A DNA stretch of 64,000 bases from Pseudonocardia sp. GTDB taxonomy: Bacteria > Actinomycetota > Actinomycetes > Mycobacteriales > Pseudonocardiaceae. The notes under the pieces are model-generated. The model was not told the origin of the DNA, did no database searches, and saw only the letters and a program-made list of their open reading frames with translations. The position numbers were made by a program, and so were the translations under genes. The stretch is from positions 56,664 to 120,663 of the forward strand of contig NZ_JAODNI010000235.1 of assembly GCF_025465255.1 (NCBI RefSeq). The letters are read 5' to 3'. How positions within the stretch are numbered: position 1 is the stretch's first letter; each line of letters begins with the position of its first letter. Below are positions 17,203-25,796 of this stretch, in pieces.

Positions 17203-17396
17203 GCAGGCGCACCCGCCGCGGAGGTACCACTACGGCATCCGCGCGCAGGCGAGCCGACGCGCGAGGAGGAAACGCCACGCGGAGTGCTCGTACTGAGCTA
17301 TCCGAAGGAGTACGTTCCCGAGGCAGGCGGAGTGGCCCCGGACCCTGGTGACCCCGCGGACCGCAGTATGCGCTGGGCTTGCCACCGGGGGTGTCC

Positions 17397-18077
17397 GTGA
17401 TCGACGAGGGTGTATCCATCTCCTCGCTGCTCCTTCCCAGACCCCGTACCTCGCACGAGCACGCCCGGCCCGAGCCTGCGGCACTCACCCGGGTCCTGCT
17501 CGTCTCCGACGACGGGCCGCTGCGCGCCCTGTGGGCGCACGGCCTGCACGGCCTGAGCCGGGCGGTCGAGGAGACCTCCACGCTGGCGGACGCCTACGAC
17601 CGCAGCCGGGAGGGCTCGCCGCCGGACCTCGTGGTCGTCGACGCGGGGACCGCGGCGGCCGCAGGTCCCGAGCACACCGTGACGGGCCTCGCGCAGACCG
17701 CCCGGGTCGTCGTCTGCGGGATGCCCGACGGTCAGCAGGACGTGCAGCTGCTGCTGCGTTCCGGTGCCCGCGGCTACCTGTTCGCCGGCCCGCCGCGAGC
17801 GGCCTCGGCGGTGGTCCCGCCGGAAGAGCCGGCGGAACCGCCGCCGCGCAAGCTGCGCGTACCGGACGTGCACGGGGTCGGCTGCCTGCTCAGCCACCGT
17901 GAGATCGAGATCATCCGGTGCGCCGCCGACGGCGAGACGAACATCGAGATCGCCCGCCGGCTGCGGCTCTCGCCGCTGACGGTGAAGAGTCATCTCGGCC
18001 GGATCGGCCGCCGGCTGGGCACCGGCGACCGCGCCCAGCTCGTCCTGCTCGCACTCCGCGCCGGCGTCATCTCCTGA
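17397..18077 (+). CDS. LuxR-type response regulator with degenerate receiver
   Basis: About 226 residues. The C-terminus is a clear LuxR/NarL helix-turn-helix (LSHREIEIIRCAADGETNIE, then RRLRLSPLTVKSHL). The N-terminal receiver-like domain has LLVSDDGPLRALW and LVVVDAG, but the usual Lys (GYLLK) is replaced in ARGYLFAGPP, so phosphorylation is doubtful. No sensor kinase is adjacent. The start is uncertain: GTG at 17397 follows a CGGGGG patch; GTG 17391 and TTG 17379 are in frame. A strong terminator follows. Confidence 0.8.
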   Translation: MIDEGVSISSLLLPRPRTSHEHARPEPAALTRVLLVSDDGPLRALWAHGLHGLSRAVEETSTLADAYDRSREGSPPDLVVVDAGTAAAAGPEHTVTGLAQTARVVVCGMPDGQQDVQLLLRSGARGYLFAGPPRAASAVVPPEEPAEPPPRKLRVPDVHGVGCLLSHREIEIIRCAADGETNIEIARRLRLSPLTVKSHLGRIGRRLGTGDRAQLVLLALRAGVIS

Positions 18078-18090
18078 CCGGCCCCGACGT

Positions 18091-18136
18091 CTGCGGGGTC
18101 CCCTGACGCAGGAGGGGTCGGCAGGGGACCCCGCAG
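18091..18136 (+). terminator. Strong hairpin terminator after luxR
   Basis: A perfect 15-bp inverted repeat: CTGCGGGGTCCCCTG (18091-18105) and CAGGGGACCCCGCAG (18122-18136), with a 16-base loop, 13 bases after the stop. No T tract. Confidence 0.78.
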
Positions 18137-18222
18137 GCAGCCCGGGAAGAGCCTTCCCCGCTCGGCGCCGACCGTCCCCACAGCACTTCTTGGCGGTCGT
18201 TCGGCGTGGTACGCATCGACCT

Positions 18223-19002
18223 ATGCCACGACTGTCGAAGCTCAGCCGTTCCGTTGCCGACCGGGTCGTCCTCGTGACGGGCGCCGCGAGCGGGATGGGC
18301 CGGGCGACCGCCTACGTCCTGGCCGACGAGGGCGCGCTCGTCGGCATCGTGGACCGGGATCCCGAGGGGCTGGAGAAGGTCGCCGCCGAGCTGCGGGGGG
18401 CGGGCACGCGGGTACACGCCGTCGTCGCCGACGTCTCGGAGCGGGAGGCACCCGCCGCGGCCGCCGCCGAGATCCGGGAGGCACTCGGGCCGATCGACGC
18501 GCTGGTCAACAACGCCGGCGTCAGCATCCACATCCCCTTCACCGACGACGGGTTCGAGGACGCCTGGGCGACGACGCTCGCGGTCAACCTCACCGCGCAC
18601 ACCCGTTTCGTCCGGGCGGCGCTGCCGGACCTGCAGCGCAACGGCGACGGCCGGATCGTGAACATCGCCTCGACCGAGGGCCTGGGCGCCACCGCGGGCA
18701 TCGCGCCGTACACGAGCTCCAAGCACGGCGTCATCGGCCTGACCCGGTCGCTCGCGGTGGAGCTCGGAAAGAGCGGCGTGACCGTCAACTGCATCTGCCC
18801 CGGCCCGATCGACACGGGCATGACCGCCCGGATCCCCGACGGGGACAAGGCGGTCTTCGCCCGTCGCCGGACGGCGCTGCGCCGCTACGGGGACCCGGAG
18901 GAGGTCGCCCACGCGACCGTCTCCCTGCTGTTGCCCGCGGCCTCCTACATCACGGGCGCGACGCTGGTGGTCGACGGCGGCCTGACGATCCGCAACGGGT
19001 GA
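18223..19002 (+). CDS. Short-chain dehydrogenase/reductase
   Basis: A 259-residue classical SDR: cofactor loop VTGAASGMGRATAYVLADEG, NNAG at the usual place, catalytic Ser in IASTEG, and YTSSK supplying Tyr and Lys. The C-terminus (SLLLPAASYITGATLVVDGG) is typical. An acidic residue after strand 2 (IVDRD) favours NAD over NADP. The ATG at 18223 lies seven bases after TACGCA (18210-18215), a leaderless pattern; an upstream in-frame ATG adds 11 basic residues. Convergent with the SOD-like gene. Substrate unknown. Confidence 0.87.
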   Translation: MPRLSKLSRSVADRVVLVTGAASGMGRATAYVLADEGALVGIVDRDPEGLEKVAAELRGAGTRVHAVVADVSEREAPAAAAAEIREALGPIDALVNNAGVSIHIPFTDDGFEDAWATTLAVNLTAHTRFVRAALPDLQRNGDGRIVNIASTEGLGATAGIAPYTSSKHGVIGLTRSLAVELGKSGVTVNCICPGPIDTGMTARIPDGDKAVFARRRTALRRYGDPEEVAHATVSLLLPAASYITGATLVVDGGLTIRNG

Positions 19003-19018
19003 CCCGGCGCGGGACCGG

Positions 19019-19609
19019 CTACGCGGGGAGGGACACGCAGGCGACCCGGTCCCCCGCGGTGCCCGCCTTGCCCGGCTCGCTGCTGGTGGGCATCGCGTGC
19101 ACGACGACGGCGTTCGGCCGGGACGCGCCGGTGAACTCCCAGTCCACGGTGGAGGTGGACGTGGCGTTGCCCTGGGCGTCCGTGGTGACGTCCAGCCAGA
19201 CCTCGTTGCGCGGGTTGGCGAAGGCCGGGTCGACGCTCGGGGTCACCGGGTCCTTCTCGTGCTGGACGTGCGGTCCGGAGTCCGCCGGCGCGGGGCCGCA
19301 GGCCTTCGCGTGGGCGTGCGCGCCGTACTGCCGGTTCGGGACCAGGCCGGTGAGCTCGAGGGTGACGGTCGAGCGGCCGGCCTCCGAGCTCGTCACGATG
19401 TGGGCGCCCGCGCCGACCGGGACCAGCGCCGGATTGTAGGTGATCGCTGCGCCCTGCTCCGCGAACGTGACCCGTTGGTCCGACGGGGAGGAGCCTGCCG
19501 CCGCGGCGACGGAGGAGGCGGGGGCGGGCGTGCCCGCCCCGGACGAACAGCCGGCGAGCGAGAGGGACGCGAGGACCACGGCGGCACCGATGACGCGGGA
19601 AGCGGACAT
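19019..19609 (-). CDS. Copper-only superoxide dismutase-like lipoprotein
   Basis: A 196-residue exported lipoprotein (signal with lipobox LSLAGC, Cys21). The mature part follows the Cu/Zn SOD fold: H98 and H100 in YGAHAHAKACG, a bridging-position His in GPHVQH (114/117), H171 in VVVHAMP, and Arg188 in GTAGDRVAC, the position of the catalytic arginine; C104 and C191 can form the family disulfide. The zinc-binding loop with its three His and one Asp is missing, as in copper-only SOD-like proteins. Likely extracytoplasmic superoxide removal or copper handling. Confidence 0.8.
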   Translation of the reverse strand: MSASRVIGAAVVLASLSLAGCSSGAGTPAPASSVAAAAGSSPSDQRVTFAEQGAAITYNPALVPVGAGAHIVTSSEAGRSTVTLELTGLVPNRQYGAHAHAKACGPAPADSGPHVQHEKDPVTPSVDPAFANPRNEVWLDVTTDAQGNATSTSTVDWEFTGASRPNAVVVHAMPTSSEPGKAGTAGDRVACVSLPA

Positions 19610-19662
19610 TGCGGGAGCATGGCCTCTCACGCGGCGTCAGGCAACCGACGCTCCGTGAAGGT

Positions 19663-20802
19663 TCAGTCCAGGACGTGCAAGCGGTAGTCCCCGGAGTCGT
19701 CGTCCCAATCCATCTCGATCAGGTCCCGCGCGCGGGCGGCCTTGGCGAAGGACAGGAAGCTGTTGAAGCCGAAGCGCTTCTCGCTGAAGCCCGGCTGCCG
19801 CTTGCGGATCTTGTCCTTCAGCCCGCTGAGCTGCGGCGATCCCAGGTCGCTGACGACGTCGGCGAGAAGCCGGAACGCGTCGTCGTCCGCGGAGCCGTTC
19901 TCGGGGAACATGACCTCGGGGTCGCCCTGCGCCGACCCCTGCGCCAGCTCGACGACGCCGCGGGTCTGCAGGTTGCGCAGCAGCTCGCCGAAACCGCGGA
20001 AGCCGTGGTCCGCCTCGTCGAAGGTGGGGTCCTTGCGGAGGATCGCGCGCTTGAGCCGGGAGGCGAGGACCGGGCCGTCGGTGTGGCGCTGCAGGCCCGC
20101 GAGGGTGCGGGTGACGAGCGGACCGACCTCCCGGTCCGTGCCCGTCTCCACCTGCTCCTCGTCCTGGGGGTCGTCGACGACCGCCTCCGGGGCGGGCGGT
20201 TCCGGCGGCGGGGGCGTGATCAGCGGGGGCTCGATCGCAGGGACGACGGGCGTGAGCGCGGCGGCGATCACCGGACGGACCGACCGGCCCCGGCCCTTCC
20301 GCACGACGGGCGCCTGGGTCGGCTCGACCCCGGGGAGCCGGTCGTAGAACAGGAACTCGTCGCAGGCGGGCGGGAGCAGTGCGGACGTCGAGGACTGCAC
20401 CCCGATCCCGATCACCCGCTTGTCCATCTCGCGCAGCTTGTGGACGAGCGGGGTGAAGTCCGAGTCCCCGGTGCCGATCGCGAACGTGGTGATGAAGGGG
20501 CGCTCGTAGGCGAGCTCGATCGCGTCGACGGCCATCTTGATGTCCGCGGCGTTCTTCCGGGAGCCGCCCACGCGCTGGGGAATCTCGATGAGCTCCACCT
20601 GCGCGCGGGCGAGCAGCCGCCGGTCGTCGTCGAAGTAGGACCAGTCCGCGTAGGCGCGCCGCGCCACGACCCGGCCGCGTTCGGCGAGGGCGTCCGCGAC
20701 GGGGCCGAAGTCGAAGGGCGAGACCCCGAGCCCGTCGCGCGCGCCGATCGCGAGGTTCTCGTAGTCGAGGAACAGCGCGATGCGTTCGTCGTCGGTGATC
20801 AC
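19663..20802 (-). CDS. NYN-domain (PIN-like) RNase with two LOTUS domains
   Basis: A 379-residue protein. Residues 1-150 are a NYN/LabA-type PIN-like nuclease with acidic metal ligands in ALFLDYENLA, NAADIKMAVDAIE and IGTGDSDFTPLVHKLRE. A Pro/Glu-rich linker (about 165-215) follows, then two OST-HTH/LOTUS domains: 228-300 (LASRLKRAILRKDPTF) and 310-375 (LSGLKDKIRKRQPGFSEKRF). LOTUS domains bind RNA, including G-quadruplex RNA, so a role in RNA decay or control is probable. GTG at 20802 follows GGGGAGG. Monocistronic. Confidence 0.88.
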   Translation of the reverse strand: MITDDERIALFLDYENLAIGARDGLGVSPFDFGPVADALAERGRVVARRAYADWSYFDDDRRLLARAQVELIEIPQRVGGSRKNAADIKMAVDAIELAYERPFITTFAIGTGDSDFTPLVHKLREMDKRVIGIGVQSSTSALLPPACDEFLFYDRLPGVEPTQAPVVRKGRGRSVRPVIAAALTPVVPAIEPPLITPPPPEPPAPEAVVDDPQDEEQVETGTDREVGPLVTRTLAGLQRHTDGPVLASRLKRAILRKDPTFDEADHGFRGFGELLRNLQTRGVVELAQGSAQGDPEVMFPENGSADDDAFRLLADVVSDLGSPQLSGLKDKIRKRQPGFSEKRFGFNSFLSFAKAARARDLIEMDWDDDSGDYRLHVLD

Positions 20803-20851
20803 TGATGGGCCTCCCCGGGCTGGTCGGTGGCAGCCTAGGGCGGGCCGTCGG

Positions 20852-21595
20852 TCAGGCCGACAGTGCCGTGCCGTACAGCTCGGCCAGTGCCTCCCAGTGC
20901 CGCTTCTCGGCGTCGGGGTCGTGAGTCGGGTTGTCCGGCACCGCGAAGCCGTGGGCGGCCGGGTAGAACAGCAGGGTGTGCGTGACGCCGGCGCTGGTCA
21001 GCGCCTCCTCCAGGCGGTCGAACTGCTCCTGGTCGAACGAGGCGTCGTTCTCCGCGCCGGCGACGTAGACGGTCGCCCGCATGCTCGGGGCCAGCAGGTG
21101 CGGGCTCGTCGGGTCGTCCGCGGCCGCCAGCCCGCCGCCGTGGAACGACGCCGCGGCCGCGACCCGCTCGGGATAGCTCCCGGCCACCGTCAGCGACGTC
21201 CAGCCGCCCCGGCAGTAGCCGGTCGTCCCGACGGCGTCGCCGGTCACCTCGTCCCGGGCGAGCAGGAAGGTCAGGTAGTCCCCGGCGTCGCGGATCACCA
21301 GCTCCTGGGTCAGGCCGTGGACCATCCCCATCAGCCGTGCCCGCTCGTCCGGGTCGCTGAACACGGTGGCCATGTCGAAGGGCTTCCAGTCGCCCTCGCG
21401 GTAGTAGATGTCCGGGAGCAGGGCGACGTAGCCCATGGCGGCCAACCGGTCCGCCATCTCGCGGAAGGTCTCGCGGGCGCCGCCGGCGTCCGGGTAGACG
21501 AGCACGCCGGGCCAGGGGCCCTCGCCCTCGGGGACGTGCAGGGTGCCGGACGCGGAGCCGTCCGTGGTGACGATCGTGACGTCGGTACGTGTCAT
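20852..21595 (-). CDS. Dienelactone hydrolase family protein
   Basis: A 247-residue alpha/beta hydrolase of the DLH family. The triad is visible: Cys nucleophile in GTTGYCRGGW, Asp in GAENDASF and His in PAAHGFAVPD. The N-terminus (GTLHVPEGEGPWPGVLVYPD) is typical. Family members open dienelactones in chlorocatechol degradation, but many act on other esters or lactones, and no chlorocatechol genes are nearby. Start ATG 21595; a GAATGT sequence six bases upstream may be a leaderless -10. Confidence 0.86.
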   Translation of the reverse strand: MTRTDVTIVTTDGSASGTLHVPEGEGPWPGVLVYPDAGGARETFREMADRLAAMGYVALLPDIYYREGDWKPFDMATVFSDPDERARLMGMVHGLTQELVIRDAGDYLTFLLARDEVTGDAVGTTGYCRGGWTSLTVAGSYPERVAAAASFHGGGLAAADDPTSPHLLAPSMRATVYVAGAENDASFDQEQFDRLEEALTSAGVTHTLLFYPAAHGFAVPDNPTHDPDAEKRHWEALAELYGTALSA

Positions 21596-21634
21596 CGGCC
21601 TACATTCCCACGACTCGCCCGTTCGGGCTCGCGA

Positions 21635-21655
21635 CGACGCCGGGACCGGGCGTCG
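21635..21655 (-). terminator. Hairpin after the PPOX-family gene
   Basis: CGACGCC (21635-21641) and GGCGTCG (21649-21655) form a 7-bp stem with a 7-base loop, ten bases downstream of the stop of the minus-strand PPOX gene and before the hydrolase gene start. Confidence 0.5.
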
Positions 21656-21664
21656 GTTCCGCGC

Positions 21665-22174
21665 TCAACCGGCCGGGAAGCGGTACCGGGTCTGGCTGTA
21701 CGGACCCTTGCCGAAGCCGAACGCCGTCGTCGGCTCGACGCGGAACACCAGCGCGAGGCCGTTGCCGCCGTCGAAACCACCGTCAAGGACGTCGAAGTGC
21801 CAGTCTGCGCCGTACTTGTCCTCCCAGGCGCCGGCCAGTGCCTTCAGCGTGCCGGAATCGGTGACCCGCTCGGCCCGCCCCTCGACGACGAGGTCCGTCC
21901 CGCCGTGCCGCGCGTTCGTCCCGGTGGTGAGCACGACCTCCGGGTTCGACGCGACGTTGCGCGCCTTGCGCTCGTCCGCGCCGGTGCAGAAGTGCAGGGC
22001 GCCGTCCCGCCAGACCGCGAGCAGCGGGGTGACGTGCGGGCGGCCGTCCGGGCGGACGGTGGAGACCCAGAAGAGCTCGGCCGCGCCGAGGGCCGCCCTC
22101 ACCTCGGCCCACGGGATCGGTCGGGCGTCGGGCTCGCCGTAGCGGGCGTCGAGTTCGGCCACGGGTTCGGTCAT
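21665..22174 (-). CDS. PPOX-class F420/FMN-binding protein
   Basis: A 169-residue split-barrel flavin/deazaflavin-binding protein of the pyridoxamine-phosphate-oxidase-like group: FWVSTVRPDGRPHVTPLLAV, then FCTGADERKARNVASNPEVV and the C-terminal FRVEPTTAFGFGKGPYSQTR. This pattern is common among actinobacterial F420-dependent reductases. ATG at 22174 follows GAGGAGGGG. Substrate not assignable. Confidence 0.87.
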   Translation of the reverse strand: MTEPVAELDARYGEPDARPIPWAEVRAALGAAELFWVSTVRPDGRPHVTPLLAVWRDGALHFCTGADERKARNVASNPEVVLTTGTNARHGGTDLVVEGRAERVTDSGTLKALAGAWEDKYGADWHFDVLDGGFDGGNGLALVFRVEPTTAFGFGKGPYSQTRYRFPAG

Positions 22175-22267
22175 CGCACGGTCCCCTCCTCGGAAGTGGG
22201 TCGGGAGTGGTGACCGCGCCGGGGCTCCGGACTCATCGCTGTGCGGAACAGGTGGTGGCCGCCGCGA

Positions 22268-22660
22268 TCAGAGGAACTCGTTGAGGGCGAGCACGTTGCC
22301 CTCGGAGTCCTTCAGGAACGCGGACCGCACCGGGCCCCAGTCCGTGATCACCCCTCGATCGACGCCCTCCTTCCCGGCGAAGGCGCCCGCGGCGAGGGGC
22401 TCGAAGACCACGCCCCGCTCCTGCAGGCCGCGGACCACCTCCTCGATGTCCCGCACCCTGAAGCTGATCACGGGGTACGACGGCGGGACCCGCTCCGGCA
22501 GCTCGGTCAGCGCGATCGTCGTGTCCGCGCCCGCCCGGAACAGCATCGGGTCCGCGGGGCCGGAGAGGAGTTCGAGCCCGAGGACGTCGCGGTAGAAGGC
22601 CCGGACGCGGTCGCCGTCCTGGGCGGGGAGGATCGGGTTCAGCGGGAAGTCGGTGAGCAT
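22268..22660 (-). CDS. VOC-family (glyoxalase/dioxygenase-fold) protein
   Basis: A 130-residue VOC protein with two beta-alpha-beta-beta-beta modules: PAQDGDRVRAFYRDVLGLEL and PVISFRVRDIEEVVRGLQER, ending KDSEGNVLALNEF. Its role could be lyase, isomerase or resistance protein. TAGGGT at 22667-22672 (minus strand) ends six bases before the ATG, giving a leaderless mRNA. Confidence 0.85.
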   Translation of the reverse strand: MLTDFPLNPILPAQDGDRVRAFYRDVLGLELLSGPADPMLFRAGADTTIALTELPERVPPSYPVISFRVRDIEEVVRGLQERGVVFEPLAAGAFAGKEGVDRGVITDWGPVRSAFLKDSEGNVLALNEFL

Positions 22661-22731
22661 GCGGACACCCTAGGAACCGCAGCGGACACTTCCCGTCCAC
22701 AATCCCGGGCCTACCGGAAGATCGTCTCGTC

Positions 22732-22767
22732 GGACCGATTTCGGCCGTACCCGACGGAAATCGGTCC
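22732..22767 (-). terminator. Hairpin after the Rph-like gene
   Basis: A perfect 11-bp inverted repeat, GGACCGATTTC (22732-22742) and GAAATCGGTCC (22757-22767), with a 14-base loop, 19 bases downstream of the stop of the minus-strand gene ending at 22787. It could also affect the VOC gene, but the distance fits a terminator best. Confidence 0.65.
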
Positions 22768-22786
22768 CGAGGGGTGATCTTGAGCC

Positions 22787-25411
22787 TCAGCGGTGCCGGC
22801 GGAGCCACCAGCCCAGGCCGAGGGCGGCGATCCCGCCGCCGGCCGCCACGAGGGCGGTCCGGGACCGGCGCTCCGTGGCGGCGGCCGGCTCGTCGGGCTC
22901 GTCCGGCTCGTCGACCAGGGTGACGGTGCCCGCGTCGCCGTCGACCCGGATCCGGGCGCCGTCGCTGATCCGGCGGGTCGCGGCGCCGGTGCCGAGCACG
23001 GCGGGGATCCCGTACTCCCGGGCGACGATAGAGCTGTGGCTCAGCGGGCCGCCGATGTCCGTGACGACGGCGGCGGCCATTGCGAAGAGCGAGGTCCAGG
23101 CGGGCGTCGCGATGCTCGCGACCAGCGCGTCCCCGGGCCGCATCCGGCCGAAGTCCTGCGGCCCGGCGAGCACCCGCGCGGTGGCCACGACCCGGCCCGC
23201 GCTCGCGCCGGTGCCCCGCAGGACGTTCCCGGTCTGCTCCGCGGACGACGCCGGCAGCACCGCGTCGAACCGCTCCCAGTACGAGCCCCGGGGCAGCACC
23301 TGCGGAGGGGTGACGCGGCGCCGTCCGCGCCAGAGCTCCTTGCGCTGCTCGACGGCTCCCGGTCGCCCCTGCAGCACCTCGTCGCGGCGCAGCCAGAAGA
23401 CGTCGTCCGGGTCGTCGATCACCTTCTCCTCGACGAGCCGGCGGCCCAGCTCGCGCAGCATCCGGCGCAGCTGCGGCCACGCCAGGCCCATGTCCGCGAG
23501 GGCGTCCTCGCGGACCGGGGCGATCTTCTGGGCCCACCGGAGCAGCTGCCTGAAGGTCCTGCGGCGCAGCGGGTCCAGCCTGGCCAGGACCTGCTCCGTG
23601 GCCGCCTCGCGGCGGTCTGCGGAGGCGCGCTGCCGCTCGTGCGGGTCCGCCCCGCCGCCACCCAGGTAGAACCGCACCGTGCCCAGCAGCGGGGCCGGGT
23701 CGTCGGCCGGGACGGCGTTGGCGAAGTCCATGTTGTAGAGCGTGTGGCCGTGGGCGTCGAGATGGGCGCGGAGGCGGACGTCCCACTCCGGCCAGCGCTC
23801 GGTGCTCTGCCCGGCCAGCAGCGCGCCCGTCAGGTCGGGCGTCGTCCGCGCCCAGGCCGCGAGGTCGTACAGGGACTTCTCGGCGCGGATCGGCGCGCTG
23901 TCGAAGCCCAGCAGGAACGCCACGGCGGGCGGGTCGCCGGGCCGCCGCACCAGGTGCTCGTAGAACCAGGTGAAGACCACCTCGCTCGACGCGGCGATCG
24001 GGATGATCGTCTGAACCGCGGTGTAGTACTCCGTGCCCGCGTCCAGCAGCTCGCCGACGCCCGCCATCAGCTCGTCCGTCGTCAGCTCGTCGAGGGGCCG
24101 GTCCGTCCAGCGCCGGAGGACCTCGGCGTAGCGCGGGCGGGACCGCTCCCGCCACCGCACCTGCGCGCGGGCCTCGCCGTTCGAGCCGGCCAGGACCGGC
24201 AGGGCGGCGGGGCTGCGCAGCATGATCCGGGCCATCCCGGCGCGGGAGTAGCGGTAGTAGGCGTAACCGTTGACGGTCGGGAGGCCCACGTCGCCGTCGC
24301 GCACGACACCGGCGTCCAGCAGCTCGGTCATCAGCGCCTGCAGCGAGCGGGTGACCGAGCCGTCGATCAGCTCCTCGAACAGCGGTGTGAGCGGGTCCGG
24401 CAGCTGCTCGACGATGCTCGCCCGCACGTAGATCGCCTTCGGGTCCGGCACCGGCCAGTCCGTCGGCGGCGCGGCCTCGGGTTCGGGCAGCGCGGTGACC
24501 GGGCGGGACTGCACGATCCGGAACGCGGTCCCGGAGCGGGCCCACTCGATGTCCTGCGGGCCGCCGAAGTGGTCCTCGATCCGGGTACCGAGGGCCGTCA
24601 GCGTGGCCACCTGGTCGTCGGAGAGGACGGGTTCGGAGCGCAGGCCGGCCGGGACCGGCCGTTCCTCGGTGCCGCGCCCGGTGGGGACGGTCATGACCGC
24701 CTTGTCCGCGGTGGTGCGGGAGCGCACCCGCCCGGTCTTCTTGTCCGCGACCGTGTCGTCCGTGGTCACCGAGCCGCTGACCACGGACTCGCCGAGGCCC
24801 CACGCCGCGGAGATCACCGCCTCGTCACGACGTCCGGTGGCGGGGTTCGCCGTGAACAGGACCCCGGCCGCGTCCGCGTCGACCATCTCCTGGACGACGA
24901 CGGCGAGCGCGACGTCCGCCGGACCGATCCCCTGCCGGGCGCGGTAGGCCATGGCGCGCTCCGTCCAGAGCGAGGCCCAGCATCTCCGGACGGCCCCCAG
25001 CAGCTCGCCGCGGCCGTTGCCGACGTCGAGGTAGGTGTCCTGCTGGCCCGCGAAGCTCGCGCCCTCGAGGTCCTCCGCGGTGGCCGAGGACCGGACCGCG
25101 ACGGGGCCCTCGCCGAGGGCCTTGCGGGAGGCCCGCAGCTCGCGGGCCATCGCGTCCGGGAATCTCACCGAGCCGAACAGGGCCCGGATCGCGGCCGACG
25201 CCGTGTCGAGGTCCGAGCCCGTGGCGAGCTCGAGGATCGTCGGGCCGATACCGCTCGCCTCGACGACGGCCCGGTAGGCGTCCGTCGTGAGCACGAAACC
25301 GGGCGGCACGGGAAACCCCGCGCGGGTGAGCTCGCCGAGGTTCGCACCCTTGCCACCCGCGACGTCGACGTCGTCGCGGCCGAGCTCGTCGAAACGACGG
25401 ATGAACCGCAT
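22787..25411 (-). CDS. PEP-synthase/rifampin-phosphotransferase-like protein with C-terminal membrane helix
   Basis: An 874-residue phosphotransfer enzyme. The N-terminal pyruvate-phosphate-dikinase-type ATP-grasp domain (GGKGANLGELTRAGFPVPPG; AVRSSATAEDLEGASFAGQQ; ARSGTAFRIVQSRPVTA) is followed by a helical middle region and a swivelling phosphohistidine domain (GGPLSHSSIVAREYGIPAVL). The PEP-binding TIM barrel of true PEP synthases is missing, so the layout is that of rifampin phosphotransferase (Rph). An unusual acidic EPDEPDEP linker and one transmembrane helix with a basic end (ALGLGWWLRRHR) close the protein. ATG 25411 fits CAGAAT seven bases upstream (25419-25424). Confidence 0.82.
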   Translation of the reverse strand: MRFIRRFDELGRDDVDVAGGKGANLGELTRAGFPVPPGFVLTTDAYRAVVEASGIGPTILELATGSDLDTASAAIRALFGSVRFPDAMARELRASRKALGEGPVAVRSSATAEDLEGASFAGQQDTYLDVGNGRGELLGAVRRCWASLWTERAMAYRARQGIGPADVALAVVVQEMVDADAAGVLFTANPATGRRDEAVISAAWGLGESVVSGSVTTDDTVADKKTGRVRSRTTADKAVMTVPTGRGTEERPVPAGLRSEPVLSDDQVATLTALGTRIEDHFGGPQDIEWARSGTAFRIVQSRPVTALPEPEAAPPTDWPVPDPKAIYVRASIVEQLPDPLTPLFEELIDGSVTRSLQALMTELLDAGVVRDGDVGLPTVNGYAYYRYSRAGMARIMLRSPAALPVLAGSNGEARAQVRWRERSRPRYAEVLRRWTDRPLDELTTDELMAGVGELLDAGTEYYTAVQTIIPIAASSEVVFTWFYEHLVRRPGDPPAVAFLLGFDSAPIRAEKSLYDLAAWARTTPDLTGALLAGQSTERWPEWDVRLRAHLDAHGHTLYNMDFANAVPADDPAPLLGTVRFYLGGGGADPHERQRASADRREAATEQVLARLDPLRRRTFRQLLRWAQKIAPVREDALADMGLAWPQLRRMLRELGRRLVEEKVIDDPDDVFWLRRDEVLQGRPGAVEQRKELWRGRRRVTPPQVLPRGSYWERFDAVLPASSAEQTGNVLRGTGASAGRVVATARVLAGPQDFGRMRPGDALVASIATPAWTSLFAMAAAVVTDIGGPLSHSSIVAREYGIPAVLGTGAATRRISDGARIRVDGDAGTVTLVDEPDEPDEPAAATERRSRTALVAAGGGIAALGLGWWLRRHR

Positions 25412-25796
25412 GCACGGCATTCTGCTACCGGCCGGGCGGAGGGCCCCGAGGAGGACGGCCGTGCACCCGTCCGGGTCCATCGCGATCCGGCCGCGACCGT
25501 GACGGCGGCCAGATCCTCGACGAGCGATTCCGCACGTGGCGTCCTCTCGACCCGGAGTTCCTCGACGCCGCGATCCTGGCCGACGGCGCCCACGGACGAG
25601 AGGTACCCCTCATGCTGAGCAACGCGGACACCAAGGACCTGATCCGGCGCTCCAGCTGGGACATCTCCCGGCTAGCCTCGTCCGCCGTCCGGGTCCTGTA
25701 CACCCGTCGGCCACGCTGCTAACTTCCCGATCAGGGCGACGGGGCTCGTGCCGTCGCCCGTCGTCGTGCATCCGTCACCCCTCACCTGCATGTTCC
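25412..25796. other. Gene-free stretch with an unassigned reading frame
   Basis: Carries the promoter of the Rph-like gene at its left edge. On the plus strand a frame from about 25510 to TAA at 25720-25722 reads like protein (QILDERFRTWRPLDPEFLDA; DTKDLIRRSSWDISRL) but has no normal start except an internal ATG at 25612 that would give 36 residues, preceded by GAGAGG. I do not recognise it; it may be a gene fragment. Confidence 0.35.

Noticed and set aside
22787..25411. Phosphoenolpyruvate synthase (ppsA)
   Set aside because: The PEP/pyruvate-binding TIM barrel after the phosphohistidine domain is absent; the chain ends in a membrane helix.
22793..25618. A 941-codon open frame on the plus strand
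   Set aside because: Antisense to the Rph-like gene, which has complete catalytic motifs; composition is typical of GC-rich shadow frames.
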